A stretch of 64,000 nucleotides of DNA, taken from positions 3,006,001-3,070,000 of the forward strand of contig NZ_CP021744.1 in assembly GCF_002192455.1 (NCBI RefSeq), in the 5' to 3' direction. The notes below the pieces were generated by a model that saw nothing but the letters and a program-made list of their open reading frames with translations, ran no database searches and had not been told where the DNA came from. A program made the position numbers and the translations under genes. Positions 1-9,336 of this stretch are shown one piece after another. Within the stretch, counting starts at the first letter, position 1; each line of letters begins with the position of its first letter. Source of the stretch: Streptomyces albireticuli (GTDB lineage: Bacteria; Actinomycetota; Actinomycetes; Streptomycetales; Streptomycetaceae).

Positions 1-1
1 C

Positions 2-334
2 CTCCCCCGCGCGGCCCGGCTGCGCTATCTCTCCGGGACCGGGATGCGCGCGATCACGCCGCGCACGATCACCTCGCCCGACCGGCTCGACGCGGAGCTG
101 CGGCGGGTGCGGCGGCAGGGCGTCGCCGTGGAGGTCGAGGAGTGCGCGCCCGGTGTGGCCTGTGTGGCGGTGCCCGTGCCGGCGGCGGACGGCGCCCGCA
201 CGGCCGTCTCGGTGGCCCTGCCGCTGGCGGACTTCGAGCGCCGCGGGGACCGGGTGACGGAGTTCCTCCGCCATGTGGCGGCCGAGGCCGGGAGGTTGGC
301 GGCCGCGCGCCCCGCCGGCACTACCGGCGGGTAG
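2..334 (+). CDS. IclR-family transcriptional regulator, C-terminal fragment
   Basis: The frame is open from base 2 and stops with TAG at 332-334, so only about 110 C-terminal residues are present; the DNA-binding half lies outside the window. The visible segment (LSGTGMRAITPRTITSP, then LRRVRRQGVAVEVEE and an APGVACVAVPVP strand) matches the end of the IclR effector-binding domain, where a helix-turn 'R..G.A...EE...GV.C.A.PV' is typical. This is family-level recognition; the effector and target cannot be read from the fragment. An internal ATG at 44 is unlikely to be the start because homology continues to the window edge. Confidence 0.7.
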   Translation, partial: LPRAARLRYLSGTGMRAITPRTITSPDRLDAELRRVRRQGVAVEVEECAPGVACVAVPVPAADGARTAVSVALPLADFERRGDRVTEFLRHVAAEAGRLAAARPAGTTGG

Positions 335-648
335 GGCGCGGCCCGGGATCACCTGGCGGGCCCGGGGTCCACTCCGACAGCCCGCCGGACACGCAAACTT
401 TGCGCCACCCCTTCGTAGGGACTCGACAAAGAATGCGCGGCGACGCTCCCGGACGATCACCGAGATCTAGCCCACACGAAAGGATCACCCTGGGCCCTCG
501 AACGCGGCGTACCGTGGGATAACTGGGGACTTATGCCCGTGCACGCCCCGCCGTTCACCCTCCGTGTGGGCAACCTCACCCCGGGAGTCGGGTCGGCACA
601 GAGTGTCGCCGGTACCTAAACTCACGTTGTTTCAAGGAGGGAGCCATC
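335..648. other. Intergenic region upstream of accA2
   Basis: 314 bases without a convincing gene. It should hold the accA2 promoter, but I see no clear -35/-10 pair. The only clear signal is the Shine-Dalgarno AAGGAGG at 634-640 just before the GTG at 649. Confidence 0.6.
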
Positions 649-2403
649 GTGCGCAAGGTGCTCATCGCCAACCGAGGCGAAATCGCTGTCCGCGTCGCTC
701 GTGCGTGCCGGGACGCCGGGATCGAAAGTGTGGCGGTCTACGCCGACCCGGACCGTGACGCGTTGCACGTCCGTGCGGCCGACGAGGCGTACGCGCTGGG
801 CGGTGACACCCCGGCGACGAGTTACCTGGACGTGGCCAAGGTCCTCGCCGCGGCCGCGGAGTCGGGTGCGGACGCCGTTCACCCGGGGTACGGATTCCTG
901 TCCGAGAACGCCGAATTCGCGCAGGCGGTGCTGGATGCGGGGCTGACGTGGATCGGTCCGCCGCCGCAGGCGATCCGGGATCTGGGTGACAAGGTGGCGG
1001 CCCGTCATATCGCGCAGCGGGCGGGTGCTCCTTTGGTGGCCGGTACGCCGGATCCGGTGTCGGGTGCGGAGGAGGTCGTGGCGTTCGCGCGGGAGCATGG
1101 TCTGCCGATCGCGATCAAGGCGGCGTTCGGTGGTGGCGGGCGTGGTCTGAAGGTGGCCCGCACGCTGGAGGAGGTGCCCGAGCTCTACGACTCGGCGGTG
1201 CGTGAGGCGGTGGCCGCGTTCGGGCGGGGCGAGTGCTTCGTGGAGCGTTACCTGGACCGTCCGCGGCATGTGGAGACGCAGTGCCTGGCGGACAAGCACG
1301 GCAATGTGGTGGTGGTCTCCACGCGTGACTGCTCGCTCCAGCGCCGGCACCAGAAGCTGGTGGAGGAGGCCCCGGCCCCGTTCCTGTCGGATGAGCAGAA
1401 CGCGGAGCTCTACCGTGCGTCGAAGGCCATTTTGAAGGAGGCCGGGTACGAGGGTGCGGGGACGTGTGAGTTCCTGGTGGGGCAGGACGGGACGATCTCG
1501 TTCCTGGAGGTCAACACGCGTCTTCAGGTCGAGCACCCGGTGACCGAGGAGGTCACGGGTATCGATCTGGTGCGGGAGATGTTCCGGATCGCCGATGGTG
1601 AGGAGCTGGGGTACGGGGATCCGGCGGTGCGCGGGCACTCGTTCGAGTTCCGTATCAATGGTGAGGACCCGGGCCGTAACTTCCTGCCGGCTCCGGGGAC
1701 GGTGACGCGTTTCGACGCGCCGTCGGGTCCGGGTGTGCGGCTGGACGCGGGGGTGGAGTCGGGTTCGGTGATCGGTCCGGCGTGGGACTCGCTGCTGGCG
1801 AAGCTGATCGTGACGGGTGCCAGCCGTGAGCAGGCCCTCCAGCGGGCGGCGCGTGCGCTGGGTGAGTTCACGGTCGAGGGCATGGCGACCGCGATCCCCT
1901 TCCACCGTGCCGTGGTGACGGACGAGGCGTTCGCTTCGGATCCGTTCAAGGTCCACACGCGGTGGATCGAGACGGAGTTCGAGAACACGATTCCTCCGTT
2001 CGCGGGTGCGGTGGTGGAGGACGAGGAGGAGGCCCCGGGCCGCGAGACGGTGGTGGTCGAGGTCGGTGGCAAGCGCCTGGAGGTGTCGCTGCCGTCCTCG
2101 CTGGGGATGACGATCGCGCGGACGGCTGCGGCGGGTGGGGCGAAGCCGAAGCGGCGTGCGGCGAAGAAGGCGGGTTCGGCGGCGTCGGGTGACGCGCTGG
2201 CCTCGCCGATGCAGGGCACGATCGTGAAGGTCGCGGTCGAGGAGGGCCAGGAGGTCGCCGAGGGTGATCTGATCGTGGTCCTGGAAGCGATGAAGATGGA
2301 GCAGCCGCTGAACGCGCACCGCGCGGGCACGGTCAAGGGCATCACCGCCGAGGTCGGTGCCTCCGTCTCCTCCGGCGCCGTCATCTGCGAGATCAAGGAC
2401 TGA
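649..2403 (+). CDS. accA2: Acetyl/propionyl-CoA carboxylase alpha subunit (biotin carboxylase + BCCP)
   Basis: 584-residue alpha chain of an actinobacterial acyl-CoA carboxylase: the N-terminal biotin carboxylase carboxylates biotin with ATP and bicarbonate, and the C-terminal carrier delivers it to a separate beta subunit (not in this window) to make malonyl- or methylmalonyl-CoA. Visible: [13 protein letters not shown] at the N-terminus; ATP-grasp glycine loop G161-G166; catalytic [10 protein letters not shown] at 287-296; a Lys/Ala/Arg-rich linker at about 497-516; the biotinyl motif EAMKM with K549. Start GTG 649 is fixed by AAGGAGG at 634-640. A perfect 38-bp palindrome (2423-2460) follows as terminator. 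The symbol rests on likeness to S. coelicolor accA2. Confidence 0.93.
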   Translation: MRKVLIANRGEIAVRVARACRDAGIESVAVYADPDRDALHVRAADEAYALGGDTPATSYLDVAKVLAAAAESGADAVHPGYGFLSENAEFAQAVLDAGLTWIGPPPQAIRDLGDKVAARHIAQRAGAPLVAGTPDPVSGAEEVVAFAREHGLPIAIKAAFGGGGRGLKVARTLEEVPELYDSAVREAVAAFGRGECFVERYLDRPRHVETQCLADKHGNVVVVSTRDCSLQRRHQKLVEEAPAPFLSDEQNAELYRASKAILKEAGYEGAGTCEFLVGQDGTISFLEVNTRLQVEHPVTEEVTGIDLVREMFRIADGEELGYGDPAVRGHSFEFRINGEDPGRNFLPAPGTVTRFDAPSGPGVRLDAGVESGSVIGPAWDSLLAKLIVTGASREQALQRAARALGEFTVEGMATAIPFHRAVVTDEAFASDPFKVHTRWIETEFENTIPPFAGAVVEDEEEAPGRETVVVEVGGKRLEVSLPSSLGMTIARTAAAGGAKPKRRAAKKAGSAASGDALASPMQGTIVKVAVEEGQEVAEGDLIVVLEAMKMEQPLNAHRAGTVKGITAEVGASVSSGAVICEIKD

Positions 2404-2422
2404 CGCGCCCCCTCAGCACGGC

Positions 2423-2460
2423 CCGCGGGCCCCGGCCGGAGCTCCGGCCGGGGCCCGCGG
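2423..2460 (+). terminator. Terminator of accA2
   Basis: Perfect 38-bp palindrome, arms CCGCGGGCCCCGGCCGGAG and its reverse complement, starting 20 bases after the accA2 stop. Confidence 0.75.
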
Positions 2461-2538
2461 TCTGGACCGAGCGGACGGCGGGCGGCCGGGCCAGTGGCAT
2501 TCTTGACTCGCGGGGAGCGAGAGGGAGGATCGACGGCA

Positions 2539-3135
2539 ATGGCCACGGAGATCACACAGGCGTCACCACGCCCCATGCGCGCGGACGCACGGCGCAACTA
2601 CGAGCGACTGCTCGCGGAGGCCCGTACCGCCTTCACCGCGCACGGCACGGACGCCTCCCTCGAGGACATCGCCCGCCGGGCGGGCGTCGGCATCGGCACG
2701 CTCTACCGCCACTTCCCCAACCGCACGGCGCTGATGAGCGCCGTCTTCCAGGGCGAGGTCGACGGGCTGCTCACCCGCTCCCGCGAACTGCTGGCGTCCC
2801 CCGAGCCGTGCCGGGCACTGGTGGACTGGCTGCGCGCCATCGTGGCGCACGCCAGCACCTACCGCGGGCTCTCCCGGGCCCTGATGGCCGCGCAGACCGA
2901 CGAGGCGTCGGCGCTGTCGCGGTGCAGCCTGCCGATGCGCGAGGCGGGCAGCAGGCTGCTCGGCCGCGCCCAGCAGGCCGGGGCGGTCCGCGCCGACGTG
3001 GGCATCTCGGACCTGATGCAGCTGACGAACGCGATCTCCCTGGCGGTCGAGCAGTCCCCGGACGACCCGGAGCTGGCGGACCGCCTGCTGATGCTGACCC
3101 TGAGCGGCCTCAAGGCGGTGCCCTCGGACGGCTGA
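2539..3135 (+). CDS. TetR-family transcriptional regulator
   Basis: 198 residues, normal TetR length. The N-terminal helix-turn-helix is clear: DARRNYERLLAEARTAF, then SLEDIARRAGVGIGTLYRHF at about residues 37-56; the rest is an all-helical ligand/dimer domain with no recognisable ligand. I chose ATG 2539 because GGGAGG at 2523-2528 is well spaced; an in-frame ATG at 2494 lacks a site. It follows accA2 but is separated by a terminator, and converges on the DeoR gene with only 16 bases between stops. A target cannot be named from the sequence. Confidence 0.88.
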   Translation: MATEITQASPRPMRADARRNYERLLAEARTAFTAHGTDASLEDIARRAGVGIGTLYRHFPNRTALMSAVFQGEVDGLLTRSRELLASPEPCRALVDWLRAIVAHASTYRGLSRALMAAQTDEASALSRCSLPMREAGSRLLGRAQQAGAVRADVGISDLMQLTNAISLAVEQSPDDPELADRLLMLTLSGLKAVPSDG

Positions 3136-3151
3136 GGGCACCGCACCGGGC

Positions 3152-4165
3152 CTACCGGCGCCGCGGCGCCAGGTCCGCCACCCTCGCCGTCGACTGGTCG
3201 CCCAGCGACACCGCGCTGCGCAGCTGCGGCCCGGCCGGCCCGCCCTGCCCCGGGCCGGGCGGCTGCCCGCCCAGCGGGTGCGTGCGCCGCTGACCCGGCA
3301 GCGGCGGAACGTCCCGGCGCCGCGCCGGCGGCCCCACCTCCCCGCCGCCCGCGACGCCCGACGGCCCCGAGCCCGACCCCGCGCCGGGCCCGGCGACCGA
3401 GATGTGGACGCCCTGGTCCGCGAGAGCCTGGAGCTCCGTGGCGGCACGGTCGTCGTGCGCCGGCGGCTCGTCCGTCACCAGGCGCGTGATCACATCCGTG
3501 GGCACCGTCTGGAACATGGTGTCGGTGCCCAGCTTCGTATGGTCCGCCAGCACCACCACCTCCGCCGCGGCCTGCACCAGCGCCCGGTCCACACTCGCGG
3601 AGAGCATGTTGGACGTGGACAGCCCGCGCTCGGCGGTCAGCCCGCTCCCGGACAGGAAGGCTCTGGTCACGCGCAGACCGTGCAGGGACTGCTCCGCCCC
3701 GCTGCCCACCAGGGCGTAGTTGGAACCGCGCAGCGTGCCGCCGGTCATGACGACCTCGACCCGGTTGGCGTGCGCCAGCGCCTGCGCGACGAGCAGGGAG
3801 TTGGTGACCACGGTCAGACCCGGCACCCGCGCGAGCCGGCGGGCCAGCTCCTGCGTGGTGGTGCCGGCGCCGACGACGACGGCTTCGCCCTCTTCGACGA
3901 AGCTCGCCGCCAGATCGGCGATGGCCGTCTTTTCCGCGGTCGCTAGATGGGATTTCTGCGGGAAGCCGGACTCCCTGGTGAAACCGCCCGGCAGCACCGC
4001 ACCGCCGTGCCGGCGGTCGAGCAGTCCTTCTGCCTCCAATGCCCGCACGTCCCGCCGTACGGTCACTTCGGAGGTCTGGACGACACGGGCGAGCTCACGG
4101 AGCGAAACCGCTCCGTTGGCGCGCACCATTTCGAGGATCAATTGACGACGTTCTGCAGCGAACAC
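3152..4165 (-). CDS. DeoR/GlpR-family transcriptional regulator with Pro/Gly-rich tail
   Basis: 337 residues. N-terminal winged helix (AAERRQLILEMVRANGAV, SLRELARVVQTSEVTVRRDV, ending RRHGGAV) followed by the DeoR sensor domain (EKTAIADLAASFVEEGEAVV, GAGTTTQELARRL, LVLADHTK-like region), which in this family binds phosphorylated sugars. The sensor normally ends near 'GVHISVA'; here about 85 extra Pro/Gly/Arg-rich residues follow. I prefer GTG 4165: a -10-like TACTGT (4178-4173) ends 7 nt before it, suggesting a leaderless start; an ATG at 4192 is the alternative. It lies 2.3 kb from pnp and is a candidate regulator of the CTACGCGCGTAG regulon, although its own promoter has no such site. Confidence 0.85.
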   Translation of the reverse strand: MFAAERRQLILEMVRANGAVSLRELARVVQTSEVTVRRDVRALEAEGLLDRRHGGAVLPGGFTRESGFPQKSHLATAEKTAIADLAASFVEEGEAVVVGAGTTTQELARRLARVPGLTVVTNSLLVAQALAHANRVEVVMTGGTLRGSNYALVGSGAEQSLHGLRVTRAFLSGSGLTAERGLSTSNMLSASVDRALVQAAAEVVVLADHTKLGTDTMFQTVPTDVITRLVTDEPPAHDDRAATELQALADQGVHISVAGPGAGSGSGPSGVAGGGEVGPPARRRDVPPLPGQRRTHPLGGQPPGPGQGGPAGPQLRSAVSLGDQSTARVADLAPRRR

Positions 4166-4272
4166 GAAACCGACAGTAACGCCAACGACCATCCGTTTTC
4201 AGCAGGTTGCAGCAATTAACGGAAGTTGTCCGCTCCCGAACGCAAGAAGTGGTATGGGCGTACTCCTGAGCC

Positions 4273-5730
4273 CTAAGCGTCACGCTGCGTCTGCTGTGTC
4301 TTCCTCGTGTGCAGCTGCCGCGCCACCTCGGCGAGCGAACCGGACAGCGAGGGATAGACGGTGAACGCGTTGGCGATCTGCTCGACGGTCAGGTTGTTGT
4401 CGACCGCGATCGCGATGGGGTGAATGAGCTCGCTGGCGCGCGGCGCGACCACCACACCACCGACCACGATGCCCGTGCCGGGGCGGCAGAACATCTTCAC
4501 GAAGCCGTCGCGAATGCCCTGCATCTTGGCGCGCGGATTCCGCAGCAGCGGAAGCTTCACCATCCGGGCGTCAATCTTGCCGCTGTCGACATCGGCCTGG
4601 GTATACCCGACTGTCGCAATCTCCGGATCCGTAAATACGTTCGCGGATACAGCCTTGAGATTCAGCGGGGCCACCGCGTCACCCAGGAAGTGGTACATCG
4701 CGATGCGGCCCTGCATGGCCGCGACCGAGGCCAGCGCCAGCACGCCCGTGCAGTCACCGGCCGCGTAGACGCCCGGCGCGCTCGTGCGCGAGACCCGGTC
4801 CGTCCAGACATGCCCGGACTCCTTGAGCCGGACCCCGGACTCCTCCAGCCCGATCCCGGCCGTGTTGGGGATGGAGCCGACCGCCATCAGGCAGTGCGTA
4901 CCGCTGATGACGCGCCCGTCGGCGAGCGTGACCTCCACCCGGTCGCCGACCCGCTTCGCGGACTGCGCCCGCGACCGCGCCATGACGTTCATGCCGCGGC
5001 GCCGGAAGACGTCCTCCAGCACGGCGGCCGCGTCGGGGTCCTCGCCCGGCAGCACCCGGTCGCGGCTGGAGACGAGCGTCACCTTCGAGCCGAGCGCCTG
5101 GTACGCGCCGGCGAACTCGGCACCGGTCACACCCGAGCCGACCACGATGAGCTCCTCGGGGAGCTCGTCCAGGTCGTAGACCTGGGTCCAGTTGAGGATG
5201 CGCTCGCCGTCCGGCAGGGCGTCCGGGATCTCCCGGGGGTGCGCGCCCGTGGCGATCAGCACGGCGTCGGCGACGAGGGTCTCCTCGCTGCCGTCCGCGG
5301 CGCGCACCACGACCTTGCGCGAACCGTCCGGCGCCTGGTTCGGCTCCAGCCGGCCCCGGCCGCGCAGCACCCGGGCACCCGCGCGGGTGACCGAGGCGGC
5401 GATGTCGTGCGACTGCGCCAGGGCGAGCCGCTTCACCCGCCTGTTGACCTTGCCCAGGTCCACACCGACGACGCGCGCCGCCTGCTCCACGTGCGGCGTG
5501 TCGTCGGCGACGATGATCCCCAGCTCCTCGTACGAGGAGTCGAAGGTCGTCATCACCTCAGCCGTCGCAATGAGCGTCTTAGAGGGCACGCAGTCGGTGA
5601 GCACCGACGCCCCACCCAGACCGTCGCAGTCGACGACGGTCACCTCCGCGCCGAGCTGCGCGGCGACGAGCGCCGCCTCATAGCCGCCGGGTCCGCCACC
5701 GATGATCACGATCCGAGTCACGTACTCCAT
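4273..5730 (-). CDS. lpdA: LpdA-like NAD(P)H:quinone dehydrogenase (flavoprotein disulfide-reductase family)
   Basis: 485 residues with the fold of dihydrolipoamide dehydrogenase: FAD-binding [12 protein letters not shown] at 9-20, NAD(P)-binding [15 protein letters not shown], second FAD motif VYAAGDCTG, and a C-terminal dimer domain. The redox site is altered: [13 protein letters not shown] has Ser42 where the first cysteine should be and keeps only Cys47, and the usual HxHPT...E near the C-terminus reads VYPSLSGS. Mycobacterium tuberculosis LpdA (Rv3303c) has the same kind of loss and is a quinone reductase, so that role is more likely than a 2-oxoacid dehydrogenase E3. ATG 5730 ([13 protein letters not shown]) is chosen because upstream in-frame sequence is not conserved-looking. 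Confidence 0.88.
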   Translation of the reverse strand: MEYVTRIVIIGGGPGGYEAALVAAQLGAEVTVVDCDGLGGASVLTDCVPSKTLIATAEVMTTFDSSYEELGIIVADDTPHVEQAARVVGVDLGKVNRRVKRLALAQSHDIAASVTRAGARVLRGRGRLEPNQAPDGSRKVVVRAADGSEETLVADAVLIATGAHPREIPDALPDGERILNWTQVYDLDELPEELIVVGSGVTGAEFAGAYQALGSKVTLVSSRDRVLPGEDPDAAAVLEDVFRRRGMNVMARSRAQSAKRVGDRVEVTLADGRVISGTHCLMAVGSIPNTAGIGLEESGVRLKESGHVWTDRVSRTSAPGVYAAGDCTGVLALASVAAMQGRIAMYHFLGDAVAPLNLKAVSANVFTDPEIATVGYTQADVDSGKIDARMVKLPLLRNPRAKMQGIRDGFVKMFCRPGTGIVVGGVVVAPRASELIHPIAIAVDNNLTVEQIANAFTVYPSLSGSLAEVARQLHTRKTQQTQRDA

Positions 5731-5896
5731 TGTCCCGCACCCATCAAAGCGACTTCTCCCGGGGCCTCCCCAGGTGAATACGTACCTGAATGCGTACGTC
5801 CATCCGTGCGAGGACCGGCAGGAGGTTCCGGACGAACCTCCCTTCGAGCCTGCCATCCCAAATGCCGTTCCGCCTCACTCCCGTACCCTCGGAACC

Positions 5897-6334
5897 ATGT
5901 CGCTCTACGCCGCGTACGCCGGCAACCTCGACGCGCGGCTGATGTCCCGCCGCGCACCCCACTCGCCCCTGCGCGGCACGGGCTGGCTCTCCGACTGGCG
6001 ACTGACGTTCGGCGGCGAGCAGCTGGGCTGGGAGGGCGCGCTGGCGACCGTCGTCGAGGCCCCCCGTTCCCAGGTCTTCGTCGCCCTCTACGACATCGCT
6101 CCGATGGACGAGGACTCGATGGACCGTTGGGAGGGTGTCGGACTCGACATCTACCGCCGGATGCGGGTGCGGGTGCACACCCTGGACGGCGAGGAGCCCG
6201 CGTGGATCTACGTCCTGAACGGCTACGAGGGCGGCCTGCCCTCCGCCCGCTACCTGGGCGAGATCGCCGACGCGGCCGAGTCCGCGGGCGCGCCGCACGA
6301 CTATGTGATGGAGCTCCGCAAGCGCCCTTGCTGA
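5897..6334 (+). CDS. Gamma-glutamylcyclotransferase-like (AIG2 fold) protein
   Basis: 145 residues. The N-terminus [19 protein letters not shown] is the family's YxSN-type substrate loop, and the '[14 protein letters not shown]' and '[13 protein letters not shown]' strands fit the small barrel of gamma-glutamylcyclotransferases and AIG2 proteins. The family cleaves gamma-glutamyl amide bonds to 5-oxoproline, but many bacterial members have no proven substrate. It is divergent from lpdA and 101 bases upstream of pnp. TACCCT at 5884-5889 lies 7 nt before the ATG, suggesting a leaderless transcript. Confidence 0.82.
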   Translation: MSLYAAYAGNLDARLMSRRAPHSPLRGTGWLSDWRLTFGGEQLGWEGALATVVEAPRSQVFVALYDIAPMDEDSMDRWEGVGLDIYRRMRVRVHTLDGEEPAWIYVLNGYEGGLPSARYLGEIADAAESAGAPHDYVMELRKRPC

Positions 6335-6398
6335 GAGTGACGGACCCGTCTCGTCGCAACACACAAAGCAACAATCGGAACACCGTGCCCGGCGACAT

Positions 6399-6410
6399 CT
6401 ACGCGCGTAG
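6399..6410. promoter_or_regulatory. CTACGCGCGTAG palindrome, pnp promoter
   Basis: Exact 12-bp palindrome 25 bases before the GTG of pnp and overlapping where the -35 should be; a -10-like TACCCT lies at 6423-6428. The same 12-mer recurs at deoC, add and the nucleoside ABC operon. Inferred operator. Confidence 0.7.
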
Positions 6411-6435
6411 GCGAAGAGCGGCTACCCTCGTCCGC

Positions 6436-7251
6436 GTGAACGCATCTGTTACCCCCCAGGTCGACCCGTACGCCGCGGCCGACGCCGCCGCCACCCGTCT
6501 GCGCGAGCTGACGGGCGCCGAGACCCACGACGTCGCCCTGGTCATGGGCAGCGGCTGGCTCCCGGCGACGGAGGCGCTCGGCACCCCCGAGGTCGAATTC
6601 CCGGTCACCGAGCTCCCCGGCTTCACCGCCGCCGCCGTCGCGGGCCACGCGGGCACGGTTCGCTCCTACAAGGTCAACGACAAGCGCGCGCTGGTCTTCC
6701 TCGGCCGCACGCACTACTACGAGGGCCGCGGCGTCGCCGCCGTCGTCCACGGCATCCGCACCGCCGTCGCCGCCGGCTGCAAGACCGTCGTCCTGACCAA
6801 CGGCTGCGGCGGTCTCCGCGAGGGCATGCGCCCCGGTCAGCCGGTGCTGATCAGCGACCACATCAACCTCACGGCGACCTCGCCGATCGTCGGCGCCAAC
6901 TTCGTCGACCTCACCGACCTGTACTCCCCCCGCCTGCGCGCGCTCTGCCAGGAGGTGGACCCGACCCTCGAAGAGGGCGTGTACGTCCAGTTCCCCGGCC
7001 CGCACTACGAGACCCCGGCCGAGATCAAGATGATCCGCACCCTCGGTGCGGACCTGGTCGGCATGTCCACCACGCTGGAGGCCATCGCCGCCCGCGAGGC
7101 GGGCGCCGAGGTCCTGGGCATCTCCCTGGTCACGAACCTGGCCGCCGGCATGACGGGCGAGCCGCTGAACCACGAAGAGGTCCTCCAGGCCGGCCGCGAC
7201 TCCGCGACCGCGATGGGCGCGCTCCTGGCGCAGGTCCTCGACCGCCTGTAG
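6436..7251 (+). CDS. punA: Purine nucleoside phosphorylase (trimeric type)
   Basis: 271 residues, the length of the trimeric PNP/MTAP family. It splits inosine, guanosine and their deoxy forms with phosphate to base plus (deoxy)ribose-1-phosphate. Motifs: VALVMGSGW phosphate loop, [40 protein letters not shown], and [15 protein letters not shown] near the C-terminus. The GTG at 6436 directly follows TACCCT-N7, so the mRNA is probably leaderless. It precedes the mutase that would use its sugar-phosphate product, and carries the nucleoside operator. Confidence 0.94.
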   Translation: MNASVTPQVDPYAAADAAATRLRELTGAETHDVALVMGSGWLPATEALGTPEVEFPVTELPGFTAAAVAGHAGTVRSYKVNDKRALVFLGRTHYYEGRGVAAVVHGIRTAVAAGCKTVVLTNGCGGLREGMRPGQPVLISDHINLTATSPIVGANFVDLTDLYSPRLRALCQEVDPTLEEGVYVQFPGPHYETPAEIKMIRTLGADLVGMSTTLEAIAAREAGAEVLGISLVTNLAAGMTGEPLNHEEVLQAGRDSATAMGALLAQVLDRL

Positions 7252-7342
7252 ATCGATCCACACCCCGCCACGGCGGACCGGGCCGGACGTCGACCGCGCA
7301 GCACGAAGCGCGATCGGCTCCGGCCCGCGGTCGTCGTGCGAC

Positions 7343-7482
7343 GGGAGGGGGCGGGGCGGGGTGGGCCCGGCAAGGGGCGTAAAGCGTGATTTGCGGGCCC
7401 AATCGCAGGGCAACGATGCAACACCGGGTCACGGGCCCGTAAATCATGCGGCCCCGGAGGGCCCACCCCGCCCCGCCCCCGA
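7343..7482 (+). repeat. Palindromic ~140-bp element, copy A
   Basis: Imperfect inverted repeat: outer arms GGGGCGGGGCGGGGTGGGCC and its complement, inner arms GCGTGATTTGCGGGCC against GGGCCCGTAAATCATGC. A near-identical copy lies at 10047-10187 in reverse orientation. It fills most of the pnp-mutase gap and could fold into a long hairpin or cruciform. Confidence 0.8.
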
Positions 7483-7551
7483 CCCACCACGCACCCGCAC
7501 CCGCACCCAGAACCCGGCACCCAGACACTGACCCCCTCCGGAGGAGAACCC

Positions 7552-9219
7552 GTGGAGCGAGACCTCATCGCCCAGGCCAAGACGTGGCTCGCCGAGGACC
7601 CCGACCCCGAGACCCGCGAAGAGCTCGCCCGGCTCATCGACGCCGGGGACACCACCGAGCTGAGCGCCCGCTTCGGCGGCACCCTCCAGTTCGGCACCGC
7701 CGGCCTCCGCGGCGAGCTCGGCGCCGGCCCCCTGCGCATGAACCGCGCCGTCGTCATCCGCGCGGCCGCCGGCCTCGCCGCGTACCTGAAGAAGCAGGGC
7801 CACACCGGCGGCACGGTCGTCATCGGCTACGACGCCCGCCACAAGAGCGCCGACTTCGCCCTCGACACCGCGGCCGTCATGGTCGGCGCCGGCCTGAAGG
7901 CGGCCCTGCTGCCCAAGCCGCTGCCCACCCCGGTCCTCGCCTTCGCGATCCGCCACCTCGGCGCGGTGGCCGGCATCGAGGTGACCGCCAGCCACAACCC
8001 GCCGCGCGACAACGGCTACAAGGTCTACCTCGGCGACGGCTCCCAGATCGTGCCCCCGGCCGACGCGGAGATCGCCGCCGAGATCGCGTCGATCGAGAGC
8101 CTGGCCGACGTGCCCCGCCCGAGCGCCGGCTGGGAGACCCTCCGCGAGACGATCGTGGAGGCCTACCTTGAGCGCACGGACGCGGTCCTGACCAACGGCT
8201 CCGCCCGGGACGTCCGCGTCGTCTACACGCCCATGCACGGCGTCGGCCGCACCGTCCTGACCGCCGCCTTCGAGCGGGCCGGCTTCCCCGCGCCGACCGT
8301 GGTCGCCGAGCAGGCCGAGCCGGACCCGGACTTCCCGACGGTCGCCTTCCCGAACCCGGAGGAGCCGGGCGCGATGGACCTGGCGTTCGCCACGGCCCGC
8401 GAGGCCGCGCCGGACATCGTCATCGCCAACGACCCGGACGCGGACCGCTGCGCCGTCGCGGTCCCCGACCCGGAGTCGGTCGAGGGCTGGCGCATGCTGC
8501 GCGGCGACGAGGTCGGCGCGCTGCTGGCGACGCACCTGGTCCACAAGAAGGCCCAGGGCACCTTCACGACGACGATCGTGTCCTCGTCGCTCCTCTCCCA
8601 CATCGCGGCGGCCGCGCCCGGCGCGGACTACGAGGAGACCCTGACGGGCTTCAAGTGGCTGGCCCGCGTGGACGGCCTGCGCTACGCCTACGAGGAGGCG
8701 CTGGGCTACTGCGTCGACCCCGAGGGCGTGCGCGACAAGGACGGCATCACGGCCGCCCTGCTGGTGGCCGAGCTGGCCGCCGAGCTCAAGGAGTCCGGCC
8801 GCACGCTGACGGACCTCCTCGACGACCTGGCCGTCGAGCACGGCCTGCACGCCACGGACCAGCTCTCGGTGCGGGTCCAGGACCTGTCGCTGATCTCGGA
8901 CGCGATGCGGCGCCTGCGCGAGCAGCCGCCGACGGTGCTGGCCGGCCTCCAGGTCTCCTCGGCCGAGGACCTGGCGAAGGGCTCGGAGGCGCTGCCGGCG
9001 ACGGACGGCCTGCGGTACCACCTGGCCGGCGACGCGGCGGGCGAGGTGTCGGGCGCGCGCGTCATCGTCCGCCCGAGCGGCACCGAGCCGAAGATCAAGT
9101 GCTACCTGGAGGTCGTGGTCCCGGTCGCGTCGGCGATCGCGCTGACGGACGCCCGGGCGCGGGCGACGGAGGTCCTGGCGGCGATCAAGTCGGACCTGTC
9201 GCGCGCGGCGGGCATCTGA
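7552..9219 (+). CDS. Phospho-sugar mutase (PMM/PGM family), probable phosphopentomutase
   Basis: 555 residues, PGM2-like member of the alpha-D-phosphohexomutase superfamily. Catalytic serine loop TASHNPPRDNGYKVY with phospho-Ser147; metal loop DPDADR at 294-299; sugar loop; and C-terminal phosphate loop RPSGTEPKIK at 507-516. GTG 7552 is preceded by GGAGGAG. The family interconverts sugar 1- and 6-phosphates, but PGM2-type enzymes also act on (deoxy)ribose phosphates; no alkaline-phosphatase-type deoB is seen in this window, and the gene lies between pnp and deoC. I therefore infer (deoxy)ribose-1-phosphate to 5-phosphate as a main role; mannose/glucose phosphates remain possible. A bidirectional terminator follows. 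Confidence 0.88.
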   Translation: MERDLIAQAKTWLAEDPDPETREELARLIDAGDTTELSARFGGTLQFGTAGLRGELGAGPLRMNRAVVIRAAAGLAAYLKKQGHTGGTVVIGYDARHKSADFALDTAAVMVGAGLKAALLPKPLPTPVLAFAIRHLGAVAGIEVTASHNPPRDNGYKVYLGDGSQIVPPADAEIAAEIASIESLADVPRPSAGWETLRETIVEAYLERTDAVLTNGSARDVRVVYTPMHGVGRTVLTAAFERAGFPAPTVVAEQAEPDPDFPTVAFPNPEEPGAMDLAFATAREAAPDIVIANDPDADRCAVAVPDPESVEGWRMLRGDEVGALLATHLVHKKAQGTFTTTIVSSSLLSHIAAAAPGADYEETLTGFKWLARVDGLRYAYEEALGYCVDPEGVRDKDGITAALLVAELAAELKESGRTLTDLLDDLAVEHGLHATDQLSVRVQDLSLISDAMRRLREQPPTVLAGLQVSSAEDLAKGSEALPATDGLRYHLAGDAAGEVSGARVIVRPSGTEPKIKCYLEVVVPVASAIALTDARARATEVLAAIKSDLSRAAGI

Positions 9220-9251
9220 CGACGGGGGCACCGCCCCGCACCCCCTACTGA

Positions 9252-9293
9252 AAGCGCCGGGCGGGCTGGATCTCTCCAGCCCGCCCGGCGCTT
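9252..9293. terminator. Bidirectional terminator
   Basis: Stem AAGCGCCGGGCGGGCTGGA with its complement and a short loop, between the convergent mutase and PH-domain genes. Confidence 0.85.
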
Positions 9294-9336
9294 CGTCGTA
9301 GCGGGCGCCGCGCGTCGACGCGGCACGGGGGGCGAC

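Noticed and set aside
622..2319. 565-residue minus-strand frame opposite accA2
   Set aside because: Arg/His/Leu-rich shadow of a clear biotin carboxylase gene; no start signal.
4309..6435. A very long plus-strand open frame continuous with pnp
   Set aside because: It is the antisense frame of lpdA and the gap, kept open by G/C bias. Its Arg/Asp/Gly-rich product has no motif; only the part from 6436 (PNP) is a real protein.
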